The translations under genes were made by a program, and so were the position numbers. Shown piece after piece: positions 1-8,441 of a stretch of 64,000 nucleotides of DNA; the first letter of the stretch is position 1; each line of letters starts with the position of its first letter. This DNA is from Pantoea sp. Eser (GTDB lineage: Bacteria; Pseudomonadota; Gammaproteobacteria; Enterobacterales; Enterobacteriaceae), in NCBI GenBank assembly GCA_009830035.1, contig SZZY01000017.1, positions 1-64,000 of the forward strand, given 5' to 3'. The notes beneath the pieces were generated by a model, which saw only the letters and a list, made by a program, of their open reading frames with translations, had not been told where the DNA came from and did not search any database.

Positions 1-13
1 CCCCCCCCCCCCC
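1..13. repeat. Homopolymer C tract at the window edge
   Basis: Thirteen consecutive C residues open the window. Such a tract is unusual in an enterobacterial chromosome and sits exactly at the edge, so it may be a contig-end or gap-closing artefact. Nothing else marks it as a biological feature. Confidence 0.6.
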
Positions 14-193
14 GTATCTATGTTTAAAAAACCGCCAGTCTGGTGCGGTGCGTCGATCATTCTGACAGGCGCAGTAGCCTCAAATGACGGTGCCCGCCGT
101 AAGTAAGATCTGAGGTGAGCTGACTCGATGGAGAGAAACCCAGCCCTTATGCCACGGCGTTAAGGGGCATTGTTGTTTTAGCGGAGGTAGGGA

Positions 194-445
194 ATGAGAG
201 TGCAACCTAACAGCGCCAGCCGAGCTATCACCGACTATTTCAATAGCCCGGACTGGCGGATACCGCCTGAATCTGACCTGCTGGCGGTCATTCTGCGTGA
301 ACTGATGGAGGCGGGACAGCCTGCCACCAACAAAACCATCGTCGCGCGGGTGATCGACAAACTTGAGGTCGAAGGCGATGAGAAGCGGCTACAGAATTAC
401 CGCACCCTGCTGGCGCAGCTGATGGAAACGCGGCCGGAAGAGTAG
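194..445 (+). CDS. YmgB/AriR-family biofilm/acid-stress regulator-like small protein
   Basis: An 83-residue acidic protein. Its spacing of conserved positions resembles E. coli AriR/YmgB: an N-terminal YF followed by an ESDLL block, then LMEAG, an NKT(I) motif and a final LE...R.LL helix. AriR is a small dimeric all-helical protein linked to biofilm control and acid resistance; the exact target of this homologue is unknown. The start has an AGCGGAGG Shine-Dalgarno about 8 bases upstream. Its 3' end overlaps the convergent ORF at 389-769 by 57 bases. Family assignment is from memory of the AriR sequence, so moderate confidence. Confidence 0.6.
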   Translation: MRVQPNSASRAITDYFNSPDWRIPPESDLLAVILRELMEAGQPATNKTIVARVIDKLEVEGDEKRLQNYRTLLAQLMETRPEE

Positions 446-769
446 TCGCTTATTCACCCAGCGCAGCCGATCGGCTTCGCTGACGCTGGCGCGCCCGCTG
501 CTGCGCTGAAACAGACAAAGCTCCCGTCCACGCTTATTCCGCAGCTGTGGCTGCGGATAGCGGCCTTCCAGAAGCAGTGCGCTGTATCCCACGCTATCGT
601 CATAATCGATAATCTCGCCGAGGACTCTGGCCTTACTCAGTGTGCTGGCGTTGATACAGGCCTGCGTCATCACCTGATGACTCTGCTGCCAGGCAATGTC
701 GGTTGAAGCGTAAACCAGTGACGAACTGAGGAATAACACGGGCAGGAACGCCCCGATGATCCGCTGCAT
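389..769 (-). CDS. Hypothetical exported protein
   Basis: A 126-residue ORF starting with a typical signal peptide (MQR, hydrophobic core, cleavage after about VYA near residue 21). The mature part has a CINAS segment and a CLFQR segment whose two cysteines could form a disulfide. I do not recognise the family. Its 3' end runs 57 bases into the convergent gene at 194-445; the last 25 or so residues after SEADRLRWVNK look less protein-like and may be an extension past a lost stop codon. AGGAG-like bases precede the ATG. Confidence 0.5.
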   Translation of the reverse strand: MQRIIGAFLPVLFLSSSLVYASTDIAWQQSHQVMTQACINASTLSKARVLGEIIDYDDSVGYSALLLEGRYPQPQLRNKRGRELCLFQRSSGRASVSEADRLRWVNKRLLFRPRFHQLRQQGAVIL

Positions 770-798
770 TTTTGCTCCTTTACCGCACCGACGGCGAT

Positions 799-824
799 AA
801 AAAAATTCCCGCCGGAGCGGGAAT
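799..824 (-). terminator. Rho-independent terminator
   Basis: An 8-bp perfect stem (ATTCCCGC / GCGGGAAT, 805-812 with 817-824) around a 4-base loop is followed on the minus strand by six T residues. It lies about 110 bases downstream of the minus-strand lipoprotein gene ending at 932 and probably terminates that transcript. Confidence 0.75.
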
Positions 825-931
825 AAACAAGACGAGCATTGTCTATGGAGAGTGACTAGGAAGTCTCTTAAACGCCGCTCTATCCTCGCCTGCAGTTATG
901 ACAATGCTATGACAAAACGCCCGGTTCAGGC

Positions 932-1228
932 TTAACCGCAATAAACCTGGCTGATATTGCCGCTCTTGTCGGCCAAGAAGTTCAGCCGGCTGAGGTTGAA
1001 GTCCATGGTGACGGCGTAATTATAAGGGATAGCCCGCACCTTCTGGTCAAAATGCTGCCCCTGCAGTGAGGTTAACGGTTTGCCGACATAATGCTGATAC
1101 TGCGAGGCACCGCAGCGGTCCGCTTCCAGATCCTGCGGCGCGCTGGTGGTGTCGGTTTTGCTGGCAGATTGACAGGCCGCTAATGTAAACAGACCCACTA
1201 CCAGCAGCGCTTTTCCATAATGTTTCAC
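932..1228 (-). CDS. I78-family peptidase inhibitor-like lipoprotein
   Basis: A 98-residue precursor with a lipoprotein signal (hydrophobic segment, LAAC lipobox, Cys at about residue 19), so probably anchored in the outer membrane. The mature domain (residues 38-98) has the layout of peptidase inhibitor I78 proteins: CG at the start, a GKP(L) turn, the R-x-I-P segment, a V-T-M-D-x-N-x-S-R-L-N core and a terminal CG. I78 proteins inhibit serine proteases in some bacteria and fungi; here the role is inferred. The start is preceded by AGGAGAT. Downstream lies a clear terminator. Confidence 0.7.
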   Translation of the reverse strand: MKHYGKALLVVGLFTLAACQSASKTDTTSAPQDLEADRCGASQYQHYVGKPLTSLQGQHFDQKVRAIPYNYAVTMDFNLSRLNFLADKSGNISQVYCG

Positions 1229-1444
1229 GTGTGATCTCCTGTTGGACGTGTAGAACCCTGCCCCAAGAGTAGCAAAGCGCGCCTGCTGAACTGAACCCTA
1301 AAAAAGTAAAGTTATCCCCGCTGACCACCCATTCGCTACGCTATCACCGTCATTTTTTAAGATTAATCGCACTAACTGTGCAAAAAGACAGCAGTCAGCG
1401 GCTAAATTTATTAAGAATATTCTGAGGTCCAGAGAGGTGAAATC

Positions 1445-1510
1445 ATGGAACTTATCATTTTTATCGTCTGTGCCATGCTGATGACCGCCGTGGCCGTTAA
1501 AGTCCGCTAA
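1445..1510 (+). CDS. Candidate 21-residue membrane miniprotein
   Basis: A short ORF (MEL, then IIFIVCAMLM, ending KVR) encodes a single transmembrane helix with a basic C-terminus. A GAGAGGTGA ribosome binding site sits 5-6 bases before the ATG. It is below usual annotation limits. It overlaps the last bases of the minus-strand EAL pseudogene (stop at 1507). Small single-helix proteins of this kind are common in enterobacteria; function unknown. The support is the RBS and hydrophobicity only. Confidence 0.45.
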   Translation: MELIIFIVCAMLMTAVAVKVR

Positions 1511-3075
1511 ATCTGCTCAGGCGGGCTTTGTGTCGTTCTTTCCAGAAGCGTGCTGAATGCGGCCAGCGGCATCGGTCGACCGAGGAAGTAGCCTTGCCCC
1601 TCTTCGCACGATAGCAGCTTAAGCTGATTCAGTTGCGCTTCTGTTTCAATCCCTTCTGCGGTAATGGTTAACGCAAATGCACGCGCCAGCGCAATAATCC
1701 CTGCCACCACCGACTGCGCCTGTTGCGACTCCGGAAAATCTTTCATCCATGAACGATCTTCAGACCGTTGAACGGGAAGGTCTTCGGGTAACCCAGCGCA
1801 TCTTCACAGGCGCGCATCAAGACCCAGTCGCTGAGGGTGGCTATCAGCCCACTCTCTTCCGCCAGCGGAATAAAACGATCCGGCGTGATCCATTGATCGG
1901 GGGCGATTTGCCAGCGGATCAACGCTTCTGCACCGGCCAGTTGTCCGCTCAGCAGCTAGTAGCGCGGCTGATAGTGCAGCCGGAATTCGTTGTTCTTTAG
2001 CGCTTTCTCAATACGCTGTGCCATGTCGCGCTTACTGTTGCGCTGGCTGGCCATCTCGTTGGCGTACCAGACCCACTGATTGCGTCCGGCTTCACGCGCC
2101 TCATTCAGCGCAATGTCGGCCATCCGCAGCAGCGCTTCCGGGTGACTGGCATCCTGCGGGGCACAGGCAATGCCGAGGCTGGCGGTGAGGTAGTGAACGT
2201 GCTGGCCGGTGGTGATCGGCTGCTGGACGTCGTGCACCAGCTGGGCGCAGCGTTCATCAACCTTGTCACGACTGCCTTCACGCAGCACTAGCACAAACTC
2301 ATCGCCGCCCAGTCGCGCCGCCAGCTCATGTGGCCCGATACAGCTTTTCAGGCGCTGTGCCATCTGATTCAGCACGCCATCGCCCGCCGCATGGCCCCAT
2401 GTTTCGTTGATCGGCCGGAATTGATGAGATCGAGACTAATAATCGTCAGCGGACTATTTTCGTCGGCCAGTTCAAGATGGTGCGTCAGGAACTCCTGCAG
2501 CTGTACGCGGTTGGGCAAGCCGGTTAATACATCGTGACGCGACAGAAACTGAATACGCGCTTCGGCCTCCATGCCCTGAGTAATGTCTGACACCGTGCCG
2601 CGAAAACCGATGCAGCGCCGATCGTGCCAGACGGTTTTCGCCACCAGCTGACCAATCCGCCGGTCACCGTGCGCTGACATAAACTGGCAGCGCAGCGGCA
2701 TCTGTTGCGGCTCCTGCTGCTGGCGCAGCAGCCAGGTGACCAGCGAATGGCTGGGGTGGGTCAGCAAGTGATCGATTGACGTCCCAGCCAGTGCGAGATT
2801 TCATGGCCGGTAACGGTGTGAAAACGCGCCGACAGGTAGATCAGGCGGCCCTGTTCATCGGTTTCCCAGATCCAGTCCGATGCGGCTTCAGCCAGATCGC
2901 GGAAGCGGGCCTCGCTGTTTGCCAGTTCTTGCTGACTGATCGCCAGCATGGCAAAGCGTCGATCGGAGAGAATGGCGCTGTACAGCGCGTGACGGCTGAC
3001 GCGACGGGTAATCATCCTGATGATAATCGCCATCACCACCAGCAGCAGCAGCGAAAGCGTGCGCAGGCTGCGCCG
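1507..3075 (-). pseudogene. PAS-GGDEF-EAL c-di-GMP signalling protein, degraded
   Basis: Read on the minus strand, the pieces are: a membrane segment (3075-3000), a PAS domain with its PAC tail (3000-2560), a GGDEF domain with intact LGGDEF motif (about 2300) and an EAL domain. Frame changes occur near 2765 and 2372, a TAG interrupts the EAL start at 1956-1958, and another frame change lies near 1747. Most of the EAL core is missing: the sequence jumps from the ACEDALGY segment to FNGLKI...H, losing the middle of the phosphodiesterase barrel, and the catalytic KID is KIV. The N-terminal sensor region is absent; the reading frame runs into the start of the CPBP gene. It would have made and/or broken down c-di-GMP at the inner membrane. 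Clearly non-functional. Confidence 0.85.
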
Positions 3076-3078
3076 CCT

Positions 3079-3641
3079 ATGAATACCAATTCCGACAGAG
3101 TGACACTGACGCTGTTCTACGTCGGCAGCTTTGTGGTCTATTACCTTGTCACCATGCTGATCACGCTGTTCCCTAATTACGGCGTGCTACGTAATTAGGG
3201 TCTGCTGGTGCCGGTGCTCTGTTTGTTTGAATTTGCGGTGATCTATCCGCTCTACCGCTTTTACCGTCAGCGCCGCACCGACTTGCCGCTGGGTGAACTG
3301 CGTGTGCTGACGCTGCTGTTTACCGGCGCGCTGTTTGTTCTGATGGCGGCACAGATGTAGTTTATGCAGCCGGAAGGCTGGCTGGTGATGCAGGCGCAGC
3401 AGGGACGCAACTCGTTGCTGATTCTGCTGCTGACGGCGGTGCTGCTGGCACCGGTGTTTGAAGAGGTACTGTTTCGCGGTTTTCTGTTACAGGCTTTCCT
3501 GCTGTGGGCACCCCGCAGCCGCTTCGCCTGTATGTTGCTCACCTCGCTGCTGTTCGCAGTAATAGCCTGGCGCTGCCGATTTTCCTCCACATCCTCAATA
3601 ACCTGATCGCCCTGCTGCCTGCCTGGTATTTCGCGGGCTGA
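3079..3641 (+). pseudogene. CPBP-family intramembrane protease (Abi/CAAX-like), degraded
   Basis: Starts MNTNSDRVT and carries hydrophobic helices plus the EEVLFRGF motif of CPBP intramembrane metalloproteases. In-frame TAG codons lie at 3196-3198 and 3358-3360. After LLFAV the frame shifts and about 30 residues, which should include the second metal-binding His motif, are missing; the last motif (LPIFLHILNN, with H and N) follows in another frame and ends at TGA 3639-3641. The missing block together with two stops means a true pseudogene. The 5' end abuts the truncated EAL gene, so a deletion between them is likely. Confidence 0.8.
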
Positions 3642-3815
3642 TCGTGCCCTGTTCTCTCGCTCCGCAGCCCCTGTATCGATGTCAGCATGCCGGTCTGCGT
3701 GTGGCTATAGCTCGGGCGGGTAATGCTGCCCCGACGCGTTTGACTATACTGGATCAAAAAAAGGGATAAAAAGCACCACAGTCCGGACCACCAGACCGTG
3801 CAAAGGAGTCGATCT

Positions 3816-3986
3816 ATGTTGATAGGATTTGTGTTATTAGTGAGCGCGTGCGGCTACGATGCCTGTGAGGCTTTACCGGTTTCGGAGCACATCTTTCTGA
3901 CCAAAAGCGCCTGTGAAACCATGGCGAACCGTATTCATAAAGTCAGACCCAACGTGGTCCTGCTGTGCGGTGAAGTGCATCGCTAA
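3816..3986 (+). CDS. Small Cys-rich lipoprotein-like hypothetical protein
   Basis: A 56-residue product starting MLIGFVLLVSACGYDAC. The AAGGAG sequence at 3803-3808, 7 bases before the ATG at 3816, decides this start over an upstream in-frame ATG. The N-terminal hydrophobic stretch ends in VSAC, resembling a lipobox, and three further cysteines follow. It could be a tiny lipoprotein or a secreted disulfide-bonded peptide. No family recognised. Confidence 0.5.
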   Translation: MLIGFVLLVSACGYDACEALPVSEHIFLTKSACETMANRIHKVRPNVVLLCGEVHR

Positions 3987-4084
3987 ATCAGGACCAACTG
4001 CAATAAACCCGGCTGTAACGTTGCAAGCTGACGCTTTAGCGTACAAAATATGAGCTGTTGTTGACTATTACCGTAGTGAATCCC

Positions 4085-4315
4085 ATGAAAACATCACGTC
4101 CCCGTCGTCCAAACGGACGCTGGGTTTATTACATTTTGTATGATGGCATTCTGTGGCCCTGCCCCGTTCGCTGGGAATGGGAGAGCGGCTACGGCGGCTG
4201 GTTGCCGTTTTACTATACGCCGACCTTTGAATTTGTGGTCGGCGACCCACGCAAGGCGTATCGCATTGCGCGCAGTGACGTGCGTGCCCGGCGGCGTGAA
4301 GACGCGTACGTTTAG
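4085..4315 (+). CDS. Small basic Trp/Tyr-rich hypothetical protein
   Basis: A 76-residue ORF from ATG at 4085 (an in-frame TTG/ATG region lies further upstream). It is rich in Arg, Trp and Tyr, with WVYYILYDGILWPC and RWEWESGYGGW segments and an Arg-rich C-terminus. It reads as a compact protein rather than random translation, since aromatic pairs are periodically spaced. I do not recognise it. Confidence 0.4.
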   Translation: MKTSRPRRPNGRWVYYILYDGILWPCPVRWEWESGYGGWLPFYYTPTFEFVVGDPRKAYRIARSDVRARRREDAYV

Positions 4316-4400
4316 TCGGGATTGTTAGCAGCGAGAAGCGGCATATGTCCGGGCAAATCTATTACCATGGCGGTGTTAAGAGGCTTACGTTCAGGCGAAA

Positions 4401-4505
4401 CTATTGCCACGGCAGCCAGGAGGCGGTCAGTAGGAAGTGAATCGCTTCAAGTACCAGTATCACCATCAATAATATGCCCAGCTTATGGCGGCAGATCCTG
4501 TTCAT
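4401..4505 (-). CDS. Small single-helix membrane protein, downstream member of a pair
   Basis: A 34-residue ORF: MNRICRHK, a hydrophobic helix GILLMVILVLEAIHFLL, and a C-terminal TASWLPWQ. Its ATG lies 4 bases past the stop of the next small membrane gene upstream (4510-4617), with GACCGG between, suggesting translational coupling. The layout (two tiny inner-membrane proteins in tandem) resembles the E. coli ymiA-yciX pair, but this likeness is from memory and unverified. Function unknown. Confidence 0.5.
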   Translation of the reverse strand: MNRICRHKLGILLMVILVLEAIHFLLTASWLPWQ

Positions 4506-4509
4506 CCGG

Positions 4510-4617
4510 TCAGGCCCAAATCATCGCAGCCCAGCGTATCAGCAGCAGCGCGCCACAGATGCAAAACAGAACCAGCACCATTTTCCAGTGCTTTTTTGCC
4601 GCCCGATACTTCGTCAC
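4510..4617 (-). CDS. Small single-helix membrane protein with GTG start
   Basis: A 35-residue ORF starting at GTG, with GGAGG 8 bases upstream. Residues 1-12 are basic (TKYRAAKKHWK) and residues 13-34 form a transmembrane helix. It is followed at once by the second small membrane ORF at 4401-4505. The good ribosome binding site, basic-then-hydrophobic layout and tandem partner support coding; no homologue can be named with confidence. Confidence 0.5.
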   Translation of the reverse strand: MTKYRAAKKHWKMVLVLFCICGALLLIRWAAMIWA

Positions 4618-4739
4618 ATCGGTTTCCTCCCCGTCAGAAAGCGAAGATGCGCCACAAGGCGCATCTGATTCGGTCAGCTGCAGGACCGGTACTGCGTAGC
4701 ATAACGCCTAGGCCGCAAAAAGGCGACCGGTGGACGGCA

Positions 4740-5168
4740 TCAGTTATTCAGGGTGTAATCCAGCGTGATTTCCGCATTCAGCACCTGAGAAACCGGGCAA
4801 CCTGCTTCGGCCTTATTGATGATCTCATCGAAAGTCGATTCATCAATGCCTGGCAGCGAAATAGTGCTGGTCAGCGCTATTTTGGTAATGGCGAAGCCGT
4901 CACCTTTTTTATCCAGCGAGACGTCGGCGGTGGTGTCGATAATTTCTGGCGGATGACCCGCCTGGCCCAGCATCAGCGATAACGCCATGGAGAAACAGGC
5001 CGCATGCGCCGCACCAATCAGCTCTTCCGGGTTGGTGCCTTTCGCGCCTTCGAAGCGGGTGTTGAAACCATAAGGTTGCTGGCTCAGTACACCACTTTCG
5101 GTGCTGACGGTGCCTTTGCCCTTGATATCGCCTTCCCAGTGCGCCGAACCTTTCTTATGAATAGTCAT
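4740..5168 (-). CDS. osmC: Organic hydroperoxide resistance protein OsmC
   Basis: 142 residues, starting MTIHKKGSAHWEGDIK; the family is usually about 143. OsmC reduces organic hydroperoxides in the cytoplasm with two cysteines. Both are present: one in the AAHAACFSMAL helix (about residue 59) and one in the AGCPVSQVL segment (about residue 125). The AGGAGGAAC ribosome binding site in front of this ATG decides the start over an upstream in-frame ATG. In E. coli osmC responds to osmotic stress, NhaR, RcsB and RpoS; nothing specific is visible here. Intact. Confidence 0.95.
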   Translation of the reverse strand: MTIHKKGSAHWEGDIKGKGTVSTESGVLSQQPYGFNTRFEGAKGTNPEELIGAAHAACFSMALSLMLGQAGHPPEIIDTTADVSLDKKGDGFAITKIALTSTISLPGIDESTFDEIINKAEAGCPVSQVLNAEITLDYTLNN

Positions 5169-5214
5169 GTTGTTCCTCCTGTTGGTAAAGAAGCTAAGTA
5201 TAGACAACGCCTGC

Positions 5215-6341
5215 GTTTTCGCCGGTTAACTTACTGCGCCCTGCCGCATCAGGATCGCTATCTGCTGCGCAACGTACGGCTGGAAGAGGGATTTGAACGC
5301 GAGGGCGATGAGATTATTGCCACCCGCACCGCACTTTATGACCTCAGCGTGCGTGACGGAAAAATTGATCGGCTGCAACCGGCAGGCCAGGGCGACCCTT
5401 CGCTGCCGGCATGGGATGCCCAGGGGGCTCTACTGCTGCCGCATTCTCAGGCACGGGCCGAAGGATTGATTGCGCTGCTGAACGCCAAAGGCACCACCCG
5501 CGCCCGCAGCCATTGCAATATCGATCCGGTCAGCGGCCTGCAAAGCCTCGATCACCTGCAGGCGGCGCTGACCAATCACCCCGCGTTCCCCTGTGAAATC
5601 GTAGCCTTTCCGCAGCACGGCCTGCTGCATTCTCAGGTTGATGGCCTGATGCGCGAGGCGATGCAGCGCGGCGTACAGTACGTTGGCGGGCTCGATCCGA
5701 CCAACGTTGATGGCGCGATGGAAAAATCGCTGGATGCGATGTTCCAGATTGCGCTCGACTATCAGCGTGGGGTCGATATTCATCTGCACGAAACCTCAGC
5801 GGCTGGCGTGGCGGCGATTCAGTACATGATCGATACAGTGGCCCGTAACCCCGCCCTGAAGGGCAAAGCGACCCTGAGCCACGGCTTTGCGCTGGCGACG
5901 CTGGAGGGCAGCGCGCTGGAGAGGATGATTGAGGGGCTGGCGGAGCAGCAGTTCAGCGTCGCCTATACCCTGCCGATCGGTAAACTCACCATGCCGATTC
6001 CGCAGTTACAGGCCGTCGGCATTAACGTAATGACCGGTACCGACAGCGTTATCGATCACTGGTCGCCGTTTGGCACCGGCAGCATGCTGGAAAAAGCCAA
6101 CCTGTATGCGCAGCTTTATCGGGGATCGGATGAGTTTTCGCTGTCGAGAGCGCTGGCGATTGCTACCGGTAATCAGCTGCCGCTGTCGGCCAAAGGCGAG
6201 CGTCAGTGGCCGAAATCGGGCGATGAAGCCAGTATGATGTTGGTTGCGGCGAGCTGTTCTGCAGAAACGGTGGCGCGTATTTCACCGGTGGTGGCGACCT
6301 TTTCGCGCAGTAAAGCGGTATTTGCGCTGGCTTCCGCCTGA
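5215..6341 (+). pseudogene. Cytosine deaminase-like amidohydrolase with metal-site deletion
   Basis: Similar to amidohydrolase-superfamily deaminases (COG0402): RYLLRNVRLE start, ARSHCNIDPVSGL, IHLHETSAAG, SHGFALA and GTDSVIDHWSP segments. The normal N-terminal LLPSF-x-D-x-H-x-H metal-binding block and about 45 following residues are missing: GALLLP is joined in frame to HSQARAEG. The junction looks like recombination between two LLP-encoding repeats (CTGCTGCCG). There is also no plausible start codon ahead of the conserved RYLLRN; the frame runs back antisense into osmC. Without the HxH pair the enzyme cannot bind metal normally. Substrate unknown. GAA and GAG codon use looks native. Confidence 0.8.
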
Positions 6342-6346
6342 AATAA

Positions 6347-6371
6347 CAGAGCCTCCGGTTCGGAGGCTCTG
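6347..6371 (+). terminator. Hairpin terminator
   Basis: A perfect 11-bp inverted repeat (CAGAGCCTCCG / CGGAGGCTCTG) with a 3-base loop, 5 bases after the amidohydrolase stop. Only a short T-containing tail (CATTTA) follows, so efficiency is uncertain. On the opposite strand it could serve the small ORF that ends at 6375 only if transcription continues. Confidence 0.65.
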
Positions 6372-6374
6372 CAT

Positions 6375-6539
6375 TTACCTGAATGGACCCACCTGTCGGG
6401 CAGTTTTAGCCCATTTATCATTCGACATCAGTTCCATTGCCAGCGCATATAAGCGACGATCTTCCTGATCACAGGGCTCATCTTCCGCATAACAGCCGAT
6501 CATTGAAGCGATCTTATCGGCTGATTAAGCTCTCTCCAT
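6375..6539 (-). pseudogene. Small acidic protein gene interrupted at codon 5
   Basis: Read on the minus strand, ATG at 6539 begins MERA and meets TAA at codon 5; the same frame then stays open for about 49 codons (SADKIASMIGCYAEDEPCDQ..., ending VGPFR). An internal ATG at 6503 could give a 42-residue product. The protein-like composition and the shared frame suggest a small gene with one nonsense mutation. No family recognised. Confidence 0.35.
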
Positions 6540-7022
6540 GAACGTGCAGTGTCAGTACGGCGCGACCTACTATTTTAAGCACATTCTCATGTGGTCCCTG
6601 GATGCTATTACTCAATGAAAATACCCTCTACAGGTCGTTGTACCAGGAATATGGCGCGCTAAATATAAAGCAATTAGCGCCAGATTTTTATCCGGCATTA
6701 AGTGTGATATTTTTTAATTATTTTACTGGAGTTATTTTTAAGGAGTTATCTGATTAACAATGAAATAAATTTTTAAAAACGGCAGGTTATAAACTAATGA
6801 CTGGTCTTGATGAATAAACGTAGCGGCAGTATTTTCTTTAACCATCGCTAAAGGATTAAAAAAAACCACCAATTCTGGCTCTACTTCGGTTAATTCTTAG
6901 GCTGCCGGCAGTAGATTATTTCATACTGCTAACCTCAAGGTTCCCGTTGCCGTCAGGCCGGCTTTCTGCCAGACTTGCGCGCGCAATAATGCCCTCCACT
7001 TTCAGCCTCAGAGGCCGCGCCC
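6540..7022. other. AT-rich intergenic stretch upstream of dbpA
   Basis: About 480 bases, markedly more AT-rich than the surroundings between 6650 and 6930, with several TTTTTAA and AAAAAA tracts. I see no ORF, tRNA or clear hairpin. It may be a silenced or eroded gene, or an H-NS-bound leader of dbpA. No promoter can be placed with confidence. Confidence 0.4.
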
Positions 7023-8405
7023 GTGACCGCTTTTTCTACCCTCAATACGCTTCCCGACAGCCAGCTCGATAACCTTCGAGAGATGGGCTACACCAGCATG
7101 ACGCCGGTTCAGGCCGCCACGCTGCCCGCCATTCTGCAGGGTCGTGACGTGCGCGCGCAGGCGAAAACCGGCAGCGGCAAAACCGCCGCTTTTGGTATTG
7201 GCTTACTGCAACATATCGACAGTGCCCGGTTTCAGACCCAGGCGCTGATTCTCTGCCCGACCCGCGAACTGGCAGATCAGGTCGGTAACGTGCTGCGTCA
7301 GCTGGCACGCTTCACCCGCAATATTAAAGTTCTGACCTTGTGTGGCGGACAGCCGATGAGTGCCCAGCGTGATTCGCTGGTGCATCCGCCGCATATCGTA
7401 GTGGGTACACCGGGTCGTATTCTGGATCACATCAAACGCGAAAACCTGAAGCTGGAAAACCTGCGTACGCTGGTGCTGGATGAAGCTGACCGGATGCTGG
7501 AGATGGGCTTCCGCGACGATATGGAAACCATCATTGAGGCCACACCCGCTTCACGCCAGACGCTGCTGTTCTCCGCCACCTGGCCAGAAGGCATCGCCGC
7601 CATCAGCAGCCGCTTCCAGCGTGATGCGCTGAGAGTGGTGACGGAAGAAGTCAGCGAACTGCCGTCGATTGAGCAGCAGTTCATTGAAGCCAGCCACGGC
7701 GAAAAGCTGTCGCTGCTGATAGCACTGCTGAGCGAACGCCAGCCTGCGTCATGCGTGGTGTTCTGTAACACCCGTCGTGAATGCGATGAGATTAACGCGG
7801 CGCTGAACGCGCGTGATATCAGCGCTCTGCCGCTGCATGGCGACCTTGAGCAGCGCGATCGTGAGCAGGTGCTGATCCGCTTTGCCAACGGCAGTGGTCG
7901 GGTTCTGGTTGCCACCGATGTGGCGGCCCGTGGACTCGACATCAAATCGCTGGCGATGGTGGTGAACTATCAGCTGGCATGGGACCCGGAAGTGCATCTG
8001 CACCGCATTGGCCGTACCGCACGCGCCGGTAAGCACGGCGTCGCGGTCAGCCTGGTGGCAGCCGATGAGATGGCGCGCGCCCATGCGCTGGAAGATTTTC
8101 TGCAGCAGAAGCTGCCGTGGATTTCCGCCAGCACGCTGAAAAAAGGCAGCAGTAAACCGTTGCCAGCCGCGATGATGACCTTGTGCATTGATGGTGGCCG
8201 TAAAGCCAAGATCCGTCCGGGCGATATTCTCGGCGCACTGACCGGGGAAGCGGGTTATCGCGCCGACCAGATTGGCAAGATTGTGCTGACGTCGACCCAC
8301 GCTTACGTCGCGATTGACGCCGCGCAGGCGAAAGGTGCGCTGGTGAAACTGAAGCAGGGAAAAATCAAAGGCAAAGCGTGCCGGGCGATTCTGCTGAAGG
8401 ATTAA
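7023..8405 (+). CDS. dbpA: ATP-dependent RNA helicase DbpA
   Basis: 460 residues from a GTG start; E. coli DbpA has 457 and begins with the same MTAFSTLN. DbpA is a DEAD-box helicase that acts on hairpin 92 of 23S rRNA during 50S subunit assembly. Visible motifs: Q motif near residue 25, AKTGSGKT (motif I), PTRELA, DEADRM, SAT, the ARGLDIK region and HRIGRTARAG (motif VI). Residues about 380-460 form the RNA-binding domain (MTLCIDGGRKAKIRPGD...GKIKG) that gives rRNA specificity. Single gene with hairpin downstream. Intact. Confidence 0.97.
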   Translation: MTAFSTLNTLPDSQLDNLREMGYTSMTPVQAATLPAILQGRDVRAQAKTGSGKTAAFGIGLLQHIDSARFQTQALILCPTRELADQVGNVLRQLARFTRNIKVLTLCGGQPMSAQRDSLVHPPHIVVGTPGRILDHIKRENLKLENLRTLVLDEADRMLEMGFRDDMETIIEATPASRQTLLFSATWPEGIAAISSRFQRDALRVVTEEVSELPSIEQQFIEASHGEKLSLLIALLSERQPASCVVFCNTRRECDEINAALNARDISALPLHGDLEQRDREQVLIRFANGSGRVLVATDVAARGLDIKSLAMVVNYQLAWDPEVHLHRIGRTARAGKHGVAVSLVAADEMARAHALEDFLQQKLPWISASTLKKGSSKPLPAAMMTLCIDGGRKAKIRPGDILGALTGEAGYRADQIGKIVLTSTHAYVAIDAAQAKGALVKLKQGKIKGKACRAILLKD

Positions 8406-8414
8406 ATCACGACA

Positions 8415-8434
8415 GGCGAGGCTGACGCCTCGCC
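8415..8434. terminator. Intergenic hairpin between convergent dbpA and BOF gene
   Basis: An 8-bp stem (GGCGAGGC / GCCTCGCC) with a TGAC loop in the 36-base gap between two convergent genes. No strong T tract follows on either side. Position suggests a shared bidirectional terminator. Confidence 0.55.
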
Positions 8435-8441
8435 CTGCTTA

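Noticed and set aside
4322..4982. Overlapping plus-strand ORFs between the small genes and osmC
   Set aside because: Low-complexity Ser/Arg/Pro composition and opposite to osmC and the small membrane pair; no RBS.
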